From assembly GCF_023856365.1 (NCBI RefSeq), contig NC_064548.1, forward strand, positions 4,515,501-4,579,500: a DNA stretch of 64,000 nt. The letters are read 5' to 3'. Shown here one piece after another: positions 1 through 10,754 of this stretch. Below the pieces are notes generated by a model, which worked only from the letters and a program-made list of their open reading frames with translations, was not told the origin of the DNA and did no database searches. The stretch is from Brienomyrus brachyistius. Taxonomy: Eukaryota; Chordata; Actinopteri; Osteoglossiformes; Mormyridae. Each line of letters starts with the position of its first letter. Position 1 is the stretch's first letter. The position numbers were made by a program, and so were the translations under genes.

Positions 1-756
1 CTGTTGACTATAGTCTAGAGGGCGCCTGGGCTATGAATCACAGCCAAGGTGGACTGTTGAGCTGATGTTATGTCACATGTGCCCCTTGCTTGGTAACCTG
101 TATGTGAACCCTCTCCCTAACTCCCTAACCCTCTCCAAAAACGGGGTTGTCTCAGCAATGTGTCTGTACTTTGTGTTGCTAATCCCTGATTTATCTCCCC
201 TAGATTGCATACCTGTCCACCAATTAGTCTGAATCCACTTTCTCATTACTGGCTGTCATGTGATATCTGTGCAAGTTTTGAAATATTTTTCATGTAATTA
301 AAAACAGAAAACACATATAAGATATAGCAAAAGTTTTTTTTTTTTTTTTTAACTCACCCTATTATAGTGGAAAGGACAAGGCTGGTTCACTAATGGTGAA
401 CTGGTGGTGGTTGATTTGTAAGAAGAGAGGGTTCATCAGTTATCTCAGATAAAATAATTTATAGTGAAAATTTAATACCTTTTCCCAGATGATGAGGATT
501 CAAGAGTGCACAGTAGGAACATCATGGAATATTGCATGGAGGGACTAAAATCATATATTATGATCATATATCATATATGTTAAGTACTGTGATGTGATGC
601 TTCTAACAAAAATGGTAAAACGGAGGAACAGGAGATGCTGATTTCTTTGTAAGTACGCTGCTGTTCTGGGGAGCGGGTGAGCGGTACTTAGGATGGTAGG
701 ATTTTGGGCTCCAGGGGTTTCTCCATAAATAGCATGCTATGCCGTGTTGTCACCAG
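1..756 (+). other. fdx1: Upstream intron of fdx1 (partial)
   Basis: This is the intron that precedes the penultimate fdx1 coding exon, since exon 757-886 begins with a canonical acceptor (caccag) in the middle of a codon. I looked for the preceding ferredoxin exon (the beta-grasp N-terminal part) and saw nothing like it here. The stretch holds a T17 tract (334-350), an AT-rich patch of ATATAT/ATCATA words near 550-585, and a motif TAGAGGGCGC at 16-25 that resembles the core of a CTCF site. Confidence 0.7.
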
Positions 757-1542
757 GTGCCTGTGAGGGAACACTGGCTTGTTCCACTTGTCACCTGATC
801 TTCGAGGAGGATGTCTACAGCAAGCTTGGGCCAATCACAGACGAGGAGATGGACATGCTGGATCTGGCCTATGGGCTGACCGATACGTGAGTAGCAGCTG
901 CTGATAACGCGTGACTGCGCAGACAATAGCTTTGGTTTCAAAAGCAACATCACTGAACAACCATGAACTCCAGGTGCAAAACAGTTTGTCAAATCTGATT
1001 ATGGATCCTTAAGTAACCTGTCATAAGTGGATTATCGGATTATTGTAAGCAAAGGAGTTGACTTGCATTGTGATATATTGGATAGGTGATGCTTTCTTCA
1101 GTTTGGATGTAAATTTGTTTCTTAATGTGTATAGCTATGTTTTATTGAGCTTTAGCTACCGCCTGACACTGCCATGGATTGCTAATTTGGAGTTTTCTGA
1201 GACTTAGTGTGTAACTGCACAGTTTCAAATAACCAGAGCACATGTCATGCTTAGCATTGTCCTCACTGGTTTATAATCCTTAAGTCTTCATGAGTCCTTA
1301 TTACGGTAACAAGATGACAGAGGAGTAGACTGAACAAAAAAGGTTTATTTGTTTAATTTATAAAGCTTGTGCTTTCCATGACTCCCAATGTTTTATAAGC
1401 ATAGTTCCTCTCTCTTGCCAGGTCTCGTCTTGGTTGCCAGATCTGCCTCACAAAGTCCCTGGAAGGAATAACAGTTCGTGTACCAGAGAGTGCTGTGGAC
1501 ATCCGGCAGCCTACCGATGCAGGCACATCCAGCTCAGCTTAG
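757..1542 (+). CDS. fdx1: Adrenodoxin / ferredoxin 1, last two coding exons (partial gene)
   Basis: Mitochondrial 2Fe-2S ferredoxin that carries electrons from ferredoxin reductase to mitochondrial cytochrome P450s (steroid synthesis) and to related matrix reactions. Two exons are visible: 757-886 and 1422-1542. They are joined by a 535-bp intron with donor gtgagt and acceptor ttgccag; splitting codon AC|G keeps the frame. The first exon reads [16 protein letters not shown], giving three of the cluster cysteines (C-x5-C-x2-C), followed by EEDVYSK and the acidic helix [16 protein letters not shown] that contacts redox partners. The second exon reads [15 protein letters not shown], giving the fourth cluster cysteine, then [13 protein letters not shown] and a short tail ending in TAG at 1540-1542. 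Every diagnostic residue of vertebrate adrenodoxin in this region is present. The transit peptide and N-terminal half lie upstream of the window. Fish may carry fdx1 paralogues, so orthology to one copy is inferred. Confidence 0.95.
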
Positions 1543-4500
1543 ATTCCCTGAATGAACACAGCTCAACTGTGACTAGACTGCCCCTGTAATAGATAATTCT
1601 ATAAATATGATTTCACATGAATTACAGTGGCTTATAATGACTTGGGTTCGTGGTGTCTGTTGTGCAGGTTTATGATGTCGCAGAAATCTGACTGAACCTG
1701 CATATGTAGCCTATGTTGCACAGAAGGGACATCGATGGGCTTTGGGAAAGATATAGATTTCTAATTAAGTTGTGTCAAGGTCAACAAATTTGGAGCCAGG
1801 TAACTGTGGGTTACAATGGTAATGGGCTGCAGGGGGACCTATTTCTTCTAATAATATACAGGTTTGTGAAATGTCCTTCCGTCCACAATCTGTGCTGATT
1901 TTGGAGTTTCTACAAGCCACTGTTTGTCATACTGATGACCATTTACTCATAAAACCCAATGGCGAACAAAGGCCAGTTTTGTTTTAGCACAGCATTGCTT
2001 GAAAATGGATGTATTTTTATTTTTGGAAGTCAAATAGAAAGTAAAATTTACTTTACCTTTTGCATAAGCTCACGTAGTATAAGTTACTCATGGCTCTTTT
2101 AAAAAGCTACAGTTTTTAAGTGATTAAAAAAGTTCTAAACATAATGTTGTTTAGAAGCCTACTGCAGTGAAGCACGGACCCTTTAATGCCAAATGTTTTC
2201 CAGGGTTTCACAACTGATTCAAACAGTTTCTCAACACTATTAAAAAAAGAAGAAAACAGTACAATTGGCTATCAAGTTTTTTAAGACAATTGAAGAAATA
2301 CTTCGTTACCCATAGTGCTTGTTATACTGAATGTATCTGATCATATAATGAATGTGTCAGTCTGTAGGAAACCTGGCCTGGGAGACAGTCTCATTCTGAA
2401 CAGAATATATCACACTGTACAAGCTTCCTGTTCATAAATCAACAAACACAAATGGGACCCACCAGGACCCAGACTCTGCCATGGGCAACTAGAGACATTC
2501 TCCATACATGACACAGGATTTGAAGTTAGTCGAAGCTGGTGTTGTGATGTTTGTTAATTTTCAAGCAAACTTCCTTTAGATACCGATAGATTTGAACAAT
2601 AATCTGGGAACAGCAGGTGATATAATAATTGATATGAATGAAGGTGAAAAATTACTGGTATTTTTCATATCAAAGCTACATGATTAATATCTATAACAAA
2701 AATAAGACAACATCATTCATAACCTTATAAAGATAGTAAGTGTGTAAAATGATTTATGCGGCAGAAATGGTGTCTGCCTACCTTGTACCTGATTAGTCAG
2801 GGATTTTGTGCAGAATACAATCATTTTGAAAGTTCCAAAATGCAGTAGGCCAAGGCTTCACAGGTCATGGATTCTGGCTGTTCTTCTGAATCCTTACCTG
2901 TGACTCGGTACGATTACAGCAGCATTACCACAAACTAATGTGCAGGGTTTCTTTAAATGACTCGAGTTCTTCCTTGGCAGCAACTTGCCGCCATTCCTCG
3001 TACAGCTGAGATTTTTTTCAGATGAAATACAGATGTAGTGATGTGTCAAACGAGGCAAGGTTGGCGAGGATAGCTAGTCGCATGTAAAAAGAATCCTCTC
3101 TGCATTTTAGTGCCTGGATGTAATGCTTTTGCTAAAGTAACCTCCTTAGGCTGTCTACACCTTCAGTCATGTTCCGCTTGGAGACGACTAGAAAAGAAAC
3201 ACGATTCCTGTTCTAATTGTGCATATTTTACTCTTCGCCAAAGACCATTTAATTTTAATGTACATTTCAATGACTGTACTGGGGTTTAAAAACCTCTGAC
3301 ATTCAATACCTTTTAGTCGGACATATCTTACTTCTAATATTCAGTATCCTTGCCTCCCTCCTTTGTATTTACCTTCATCTCTGGGAAAACTGATTATCGA
3401 TGACTTTCGATATAGCTGTTATTGTACCTGTTAATGAGGTACCAACTACTACACTGGCAGAAGCAGACGACTTACTACTAAAACTACAAAATGGTCTGTT
3501 TTGTATTTATAAGCATGTGCAATAAAAACGCTCCTGGCCAGCCTTTCTATTCACCATCCCTCTCCTCCTGCCAGCACTGGAAGAGGGACATCGAATATCT
3601 CAAAATAGCCACAACCGTCAGATGTGGGGACTCCGCCAGTCTCTGGGGAGAACCTTTGAAGCTGAAGGGAACCCTCAGAATCCAGATTAGAGCCAGGGAA
3701 GCAGCACAATGTGGGTTTGGGAGCGGAGGTGGATAAATCCTATTCTCTTAAGGTTAGGAAAGGTCAGACCCCTGCCCTGCGTTCCCCAAACCCCTCTCCC
3801 TCTGACCTCCCCCCCTCCGTGTGCACACACAGCTCGCATTAAAATAGTCGGTCTGTTCGTGCGCTTGGAAATGTCACCTTTGAAGGCAGGAATGTGGCCA
3901 GTTTCTCACCACGCTGATCCTCAAAGCCCTTGGCTGTTCCAGTAAGGTGGTCAGGTGGCTGTTATCAGAGCCTTTTAAAGGACAAGTTGTGCTATGGATG
4001 GGGGTGCTGGACAAGGTTTTGGTGGGGGGTTAGGCCTACAGACAGAAGGGCCTTTGAACATGGTGGTTGACTCCGCATTCTATCCAGACACCAAAAGGCC
4101 TAGAGTCAGAAATGCACCCCCAGGTTTAAAAGCAATGTGCCCCCAGGTCTTCGGACAGCAGTTGGTTGGATTGGGCGCCCTTTCAGCAGCTGGCTGTAGG
4201 GCCATGGCCATTGCCTGACTGAACCCTCTTATCTCACGTCATGTTGCTTCCTGACCTCTCCCTAAAAGACACCGGCATTCCTTTTGGAATCTCTCGGTGA
4301 TGGACAAATTGGGAGAATTTGTTGCTCAGATGCTGCCGACGAAAGATTTTGTTTTCAGTGGATTTTGTAAGACAAGCTCAAAATCCTGCAACAGAACGTA
4401 TTAAAATGTTTTCATTGTTAGAGAGTTTTCTTGCCTAACTTCCAGCATTGTTAAAAATCGGCATATAAAACTATTCTTTCCCCTGTGAAATTGTGAAGGA

Positions 4501-5944
4501 ATCCAAAATAGACTGTGTGATACACGTAAGATGATGATAATTGTTTGATATTAAACAGTCAGGTTCTTCATTTATACCTATGAGAGTGAAGGTCTAAGGG
4601 TGTGATTGTACAAACCTCAACTTTAGTTGAAGGAGATGACACCCCCCCCCCCCCCCAACCTCAAAAAGGGCCTCCGAGGGAGGAGTTCGAGGCCAGAATT
4701 TATGTCTTTTTAAGAAAAAATCCTCTTGAAGGAAATTGCTGATAGTCTGAGAAAATGAAATAACAGATTAATTAGTGATAAAACAGCAGACAAGATTCTA
4801 TTAATGATGAGTTTGTGAATAGTAAAGCTAGGTCGAGTGATGCCTTATGCTGGCTGCTGATGAAACCAAAGTAAAATGTCTCTGTGGAAACAGAGAGAAA
4901 GAATATTCACATTCATCAAAAAGATATGAAGCAAGTAAACTGATAGAGGAAAAACGTTCAATCTGTTTAAGGCCAGAAAAGTTCCTGTCAAAATACTGTT
5001 CTTAATGTTTAAGGTCACTGTCTCAGATTGACCAGCTTCCAAATGACTCAGATATCTGGATTCTAACAGGACACTGGTAAACCAGTGAGTGTCGGTGTCG
5101 GAAGGGGCCCCTGGTCAGTGTCCTACATCTGTCCTACGATCTACGAATACGGGAGAACAGAAAACTTTCCATTGTGACTTACAAAAATGTCAGTAGGGCT
5201 TTCCAATTTTTTTTTCCTTGGAATTTACAATAGTTTCCTAAGGTGAGATTTGGAATCTGAATTCCCTCTGCGGTGATGTAGCCTGAAGCCTTGCTGACTC
5301 TTGTTATCAGACAAATGATTACATCAGATCAGACGCTGAAACTGACACAAAACTGGCCTGGAATATAATGATACATTCTATACTACCCCTTTTGATAATT
5401 ATAACTTTTACACCTGGCCAAAAGTGTGGCAAACAGACACCAGATTTTCAGCATGAGACTTGCGAGCCTATCTGGAGTCTAAAGGACACTTCTGTTGTCC
5501 CTTTAAGTCTTTAAGACTTTTACTGCTCATATTTATGCCATGGGTATCACTGCCTTTACACTGTTCAGTGCAGCCTTCTTTTGGATTACAGATCACGTGT
5601 AAGCTGAAATCTGAAGGGTCTTTGTGGTAGCATGCAGCTTGGGGGAAAAAGAAAAAATATATATATATGACAAAGAATGATGCTGTTTTGAGGATTTAAA
5701 TCTAGAAGGATTACGTATGATTTACCATGTGCAGGGGGCTTAGTCAGGCACAAATGGAACGTTCTGTTTTAAAATCAGAACATGTTTTTTTTTTTGCTTG
5801 GTTTTTAATGTTTTTTCCATTAAGCCAAACAGAAGGACCACAACATTAAGAAATCTGCAGAAAAGATGCATGAAAGTATCTTTACCTCCTTGACAATCAA
5901 TATCAAGGAAAAAAAAACATGTATTAGCTAATATTGATTAATGA
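1543..5944. other. fdx1 3' flank and intergenic region, no gene recognised
   Basis: The fdx1 3' UTR starts here. No canonical poly(A) signal is close to the stop: ATTAAA occurs at 2123-2128 and the first AATAAA at 3521-3526. The rest is mostly unique AT-rich sequence with a C15 run (4642-4656), a short (AT)n near 5660 and small ORFs without coding character. A weak exon-like stretch on the minus strand (2925-3005) is described in the findings. Confidence 0.6.
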
Positions 5945-6297
5945 TAGGGGTGGCATGGTGGTGCAGTGCTTAGCACTGTTGCCTCACACCTCTGAGACCC
6001 GGGTTCGAGTCTCCGCCTGGGTCACGTGTGCGGAGTTTGCATGTTCTCCCCATGTCGTCGTGGGGTTTCCTTTGGGTTCTCCGGTTTCCCCCCACAGTCC
6101 AAAAACATGCTGAGGCTAACTGGACTTGCTAAATTGCCCATAGGAGTGAATGGTGTGTGTGTGTGTGTGTGCCCTGCAATGGGCTGGCCCCCCATCCTGG
6201 GTTGTTCCCTGCCTCGTGCCCATTGCCTCCAGGATAGGCTCCGGACCCCCGCGACCCAGTAGGATAAGCAGTTTGGAAAATGGATGGATGGGCACGA
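5945..6297 (+). repeat. tRNA-derived SINE, near full length, with LINE-type GATG tail
   Basis: The left part is tRNA-like: an A-box-like stretch at 5959-5980 (TGGTGCAGTGCTTAGCAC) and a B box near 6000-6011 (GGGTTCGAGTC). The body has words common in fish SINEs, such as GTTTGCATGTTCTCCCC and CACAGTCCAAAAACATG, and an internal (GT)n. The 3' end (GGATAAGCAGTTTGG then ATGGATGGATGG) is of the kind shared with RTE/Rex3-type LINEs, which presumably supply the mobilising machinery. Older pieces of the same family occur at 8120-8260, 16130-16280, 42785-42990 and 62270-62440. Confidence 0.8.
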
Positions 6298-7609
6298 GGA
6301 TGAAAATCCAGGCTGACATGGCTCTTCCTCTTCACATGTCGGCCTATTTCCATTATTTAAAAAAAAAAAATTTGCACCACTTCCACAATGGTCAAGACAA
6401 CTGAGTCCAATTTAAAATTAAAAACAAAATATATTTCATGAGAAATCAAGGATTCCATTCTGTTCAGTACCATCATTAATCTATAAATTCTACTGTCTTC
6501 GTATTGCATTATAATATTATTATAATCTTTATCTAAAAATGGTTTGTGAGGGTTTATGCATTTAACCAGAATAACCTAGAAACATTTTTCGTCAGATGTG
6601 TATTTAGCGATGAATGTCATTCCATCAGATAAGTTAACCAAACATGAATGACACCGGATAAGTCAATCGGCAATCATGGTGTGCTAAGACTCAAGATCCT
6701 TACTTGCAACAATAGCTAACATACAGTTAAATGGATGTTGCATTAACTAATGTTCTGAACATTAAAAAACAGGTTTGCAGCATATTTCTAAAGCAGAAAA
6801 CCCTGCTCAAAAAGCACTTATCAAAGCACAAAACCAAAGACAGATTAACATATTGTTCTTGTTGAGTTCAGGGAACAGGGATCTTGGCTCAAACACCACT
6901 TCAGTCTATGCTTATAATGACTTAACTGCATAAAGGACAAAAGCAACAAACATTAACAGATCTTGCTTTCAGGCTGAATACTAGCTGACTCTCTATCTGG
7001 ATGTTATGCCTAATCAAGGGGCCAAACAATGTTCACACTGCATCATGAAGGTAAATTCTGCTTTCTGGTCTAGTTGTCTACAAAGTCCAGCTGCACAAAA
7101 GCCTAAAAAAATCCACTAGAAAATTCTGGAATTTCTATGCTGCACTTTCTCACATTGCACATCGAAATACCAAATTTTCCACACGTCACCTGTCAGTAAC
7201 TCACACATCCATGCCAACAGCTCACTCCAGTTCAGTGACCCAGAATGTGGACTGGGCCGTGGCTGGAGCCTGCAGCCTTCATGTCAGGTGGGGGAGCTTT
7301 AACTTATACCTCGGCCTTTCACTGTGGGTGGCTCACCCATGACACATGAAGTGGCCTGCATTCTCAGGCCTGCATTTTGGCACGATCATCATTTAAAATG
7401 ACTTTCACATCAGCATCTATGTTGATAAAACAAAAAAACTTTATCTGTGTGGCAGTGGTCTGAAAATAGTTTATAGCAATTTAATTGTGATTCTCGTTAC
7501 GAACTACATCAGCGTTTCTCAAACTTGTTTGTTCTGGGTACCAGTCATGTCAGGCTTTGGGCCTGCAGGTTCCCTGCATAAACGACCGCCCCCAACTCCC
7601 CCCACGGAT
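6298..7609. other. Intergenic, nothing recognised
   Basis: AT-rich unique sequence with an A12 tract near 6359. No convincing splice-flanked open frame or repeat family was seen on either strand. Confidence 0.5.
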
Positions 7610-7697
7610 GCATATCCACATAGATAGATAGATATTACTATAGATAGATAGCATTATTATAATAATAATAATTATAATAATAATAATTATGATTATA
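7610..7697. repeat. Compound microsatellite (GATA)n then (ATT)n
   Basis: TAGATAGATA units run to about 7650, followed by interrupted AAT/ATT units to 7697. The poly-isoleucine ORF on the minus strand here is an artefact of this repeat. Confidence 0.85.
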
Positions 7698-7923
7698 CCT
7701 GACCTGATCTGACTGAATTTTGATCGGTGCAGAAGCGAGGCTCCGCAGACCGGCAGGAACCCTCTCTCGGACCGGCATCGGTCCGCGGCCCTTAGTTTGA
7801 GAAACATTATATAGTATTTGCAGTGCTGAGTGATTCACAGGCATATTTTACAGTGCCCGTATGCAGGAAGTGGGTATCAGCTCACATTTAGAAATGATTT
7901 ATCGCAGTAAACCTAGAACTTCT

Positions 7924-8107
7924 CCCTATAGTGCAAGGGTAGGCAACCCTGATCCTGGAGTGTCGGTACCCAGCAGGTTTTCTATCCCACTTGATGAGTT
8001 ACTATCTGCCTGAGATCAAGTATGGTTCACCAGAGAGCAGGTATGACAGAAAACCAACTGAGTACTGACACTTCAGGATCAGGGCTGCCTACCCCTGCAC
8101 TATAGGG
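7924..8107. mobile_element. Foldback MITE (184 bp) with long terminal inverted repeats
   Basis: The left arm CCCTATAGTGCAAGGGTAGG is mirrored by the right arm ending CCTACCCCTGCACTATAGGG; pairing continues inwards through CCTGATCCTGGAGTGTC for roughly 40 bp. Internal words (CAGCAGGTTTTCTATCC and its inverse) match the hAT-like element at 31232-31399, so the two belong to related families. Unlike that copy, no 8-bp direct target duplication is clear here, because the flank itself continues the palindrome. Confidence 0.75.
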
Positions 8108-8119
8108 TACATGCTGGAT

Positions 8120-8260
8120 AGTATGCCAGACAACCAGAGGGCACACGCAGGCCAAAGGCACTTTAGAGACACCGGTTCACCTAATCTACCTATGTTTGGA
8201 CTACGGAAGGAATCTGGAGTGCAGGGACCAAGACCATGCAAACATGTCAGCTATACAGAC
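8120..8260 (-). repeat. Degenerate SINE fragment
   Basis: Read on the minus strand, it matches the body of the SINE at 5945-6297: GTTTGCATGGTC, then GTCCAAACATAGGTAG, then GTGTCTCTAAAGTGCC. The 108-aa ORF over this stretch is therefore not a gene. Confidence 0.6.
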
Positions 8261-8756
8261 CCAGGACAGGGTTCTGTCTTTTCCTCATTCTGCGAAACAT
8301 TACCATATGTCCATTTATTCCAATCAGAACAATTCACTAAAAAGATGGAACCATTCCTTGGAGAAATGGAAGACTGCAACTATAACTTCCAGAGCCTGTT
8401 GTCAGTTGGGCCTGCCATAGAGCCTAAACAGGCTTAACGTCAGTGTGACTATAAATGAACGGTGAAATGGTGACAGCTTCACGTTGGAATCGTAATGCAC
8501 TTCTCCATGGCAATAATGTGTCAAAAAGTAAACACAAAGACGACTATTCAAAATGATTTAAATTTTAGAATATATACATTTATTACATAACACACATATA
8601 TAGTTTATATAACTAGTGTATGACATACACGTGCAGACTTCTTGCCAGATGTTATCCTTGGAAAACTTTTCTGGACAGTCAGCCACGCCAAACCATGTGG
8701 GTTTAATAGCTTTATTTCCATTATGCAATTGCATGCGTTTGGACTAGGTCTTCCAG

Positions 8757-8996
8757 GCTTGCGAACAGCAGATGCTGTTGTCTGGATATTACGGCCCACC
8801 TCAAACACAGCAACACAAGCGGCATGTCAATGAATTATTTTTGGACAGCGATGTTGACCTTTGGAATAACATCGTGACCATGTGCGAGGGAGACGGTACG
8901 ATTCGGCATCTGGTCTCTCTCTTAGAGGAGGCTTCCACTAACAGTACTGACCTGGCTAACCTGGTCCAGGAGAAATATACCCCCCCCAGGGATTAA
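8757..8996 (+). CDS. Probable 3'-terminal coding exon of an unidentified gene
   Basis: I do not recognise this product. An open frame of 79 codons follows an acceptor (ttccag at 8751-8756) and ends in TAA at 8994-8996. A stop at 8745-8747 limits it upstream, so it is either a last exon or a short ORF from the ATG at 8772. The peptide looks like ordinary protein rather than repeat: a Gly/Pro/Gln start (GYYGPPQTQQHK), then an amphipathic stretch ELFLDSDVDLWNNIVTMC, then DGTIRHLVSLLEEA and a polar C-terminus ending TPPRD. The pattern T-I-x2-L-V-x-L-L is loosely like the last helices of a death fold, but too short to claim one. It lies on the fdx1 strand, tail-to-tail with arhgap20, and may overlap that gene's 3' UTR. 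No partner exon was found upstream. Confidence 0.35.
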   Translation, partial: ACEQQMLLSGYYGPPQTQQHKRHVNELFLDSDVDLWNNIVTMCEGDGTIRHLVSLLEEASTNSTDLANLVQEKYTPPRD

Positions 8997-10121
8997 CCAA
9001 CAGTCTTAGCCTAACTGAATTCAAACATTGCACCAGAAGTAAGTTAATTTAATATCATACAGACAGTATTGTTCCCTCGAGACTGGCATGTATTTCTCAA
9101 ACATTTGACTGTGTATTGAATGACATACCAGAAGTCAGCTTTCCAGAACTGGGTTCTAGCACTGGGAGCACTGGGAAGGAATAACTTCTCCACCACACAT
9201 ACACGCACCCACCCACATAGAGCACAGGGAAATGAGGATGCAACTGCATCAGTGTAATGTTTCATTAGGAGTGTGATGCTTTATTATAATTGTTGTAATT
9301 CCTTTCATGTGTGCATTACACATCAGATTAACACAATAACCAAATGAGGCGATTTTATCGTAAATACACCCAAAATGGGGCAGCAGCAGTAGGATCGCCG
9401 ATACAAAAATACACCTTCAGGTTCCTTCAGCTCCTACAATGACTGCATTTTGCACTGAAGCATCATACAGACAAATACACAACTATACACATCCAACAAA
9501 ATGAATGGAAATAATGAAAATATAGAATATATTTAATATATAGAATGCTTTCTGCAATAACGTATATCAAAAATCATACAAGTGTGCATTATTGGCAGCA
9601 ATATAATTTGTTAAAAGAACTTTGGGAAAAATAAAATTACGAGAAAAAATTGGCTGTACAAACACGCTGACATCTAGAGCTTTAAACACCGCACATATAC
9701 ACACACACACACACACTCACGCTCACACTGAGATTCCTATATTCAAAAGCAGCACCGGATTTAAAAGTAGAGCAGAATTAAATGTTATGAAATATTTCAA
9801 CTTTCGGCAGGACAAACATTCCCACATTCCTTCCTGGTACTGGACTGTATTAGCCCAGATCAATATGAGCTCGTTCTCGCTCTTTCTCTCTCTCGCTCTC
9901 TCTCACCCACATACACACACGTATGATATATGCACAAACATGACCTCGTTTCACACACACCTTCATTGATTACTTAAAGAAGCCACGAGGACGCGTCAGT
10001 AAACTTCTGCTGAAGACTGACCAGCACTCCCACACTGCGTGTTCTGAAGGCAGGATCTACGACAGACGACCTGTACATTAGACAACATCTTTCATGTGCT
10101 CTGCACATCCAGTGTTGTCCC

Positions 10122-10200
<79 letters not shown>

Positions 10201-10754
10201 GTTATATATAATGGTATTTTATGTTCTAAAGATGCACATTTTACATTTTATACTTTTTAAAGATAGGCAGACTAGATAATTTTGTAAGCCTAGATGCATT
10301 ATGTCCCCTACATTTATACTCCACTATTCTACGTCCATATTGCTACATAACAGACCGAGGCAGACATCCTGCATGCATGTGTGTTTGTGCATCGCATTTC
10401 AGAAACTACAGAGCTCAGAAATGGGGAGAAGAAGTGGTTCCTCCTGTCCTCACCGGTCACAAAACAGGAAGGAAACAATGAAAAACACCCCCCTGCTTGG
10501 CATGAGAGAGTCGAATCTCAGAGGCCCACAGCCCCCGAAGCCTCATACCTCAAACACGGGCCTTTAGCAGCAGCTGGATGTCAGATGATTTGCAATGACG
10601 TGTTTGCGTGGGCAAGTATACAAACACTTTGGGGGTGATCGGCAGCAATACACAACAGATAAAACCTGATCCCAAGTATACAAATAAGGGAATTTCAACT
10701 ATAACTTCACCATAGCTTCACAATAACACTAAAAATATAAAAAGAGTCTCTTTT
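8997..10754 (-). other. arhgap20: Putative arhgap20 3' UTR and 3' flank
   Basis: Downstream of the arhgap20 stop on the minus strand. Candidate poly(A) signals (AATAAA read on the minus strand) lie at 9280-9285 and 8579-8584; the first would give a 3' UTR of about 1.5 kb. The region is AT-rich and contains a (TA)n tract (10125-10197), a (CA)n tract near 9695-9715 and a CT-rich patch near 9880-9905. No coding character. Confidence 0.5.
10125..10197. repeat. (TA)n microsatellite, 73 bp
   Basis: Pure alternating TA. It lies within the inferred arhgap20 3' UTR, where it would form an AU-alternating self-complementary hairpin in the mRNA. Confidence 0.9.

Noticed and set aside
5945..6020. Possible tRNA gene
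   Set aside because: Only A- and B-box-like words are present, followed by a SINE body and tail; no full cloverleaf was seen.
8111..8437. 108-codon plus-strand ORF
   Set aside because: Its first half is a degenerate SINE in reverse orientation, and it begins at the edge of a MITE.
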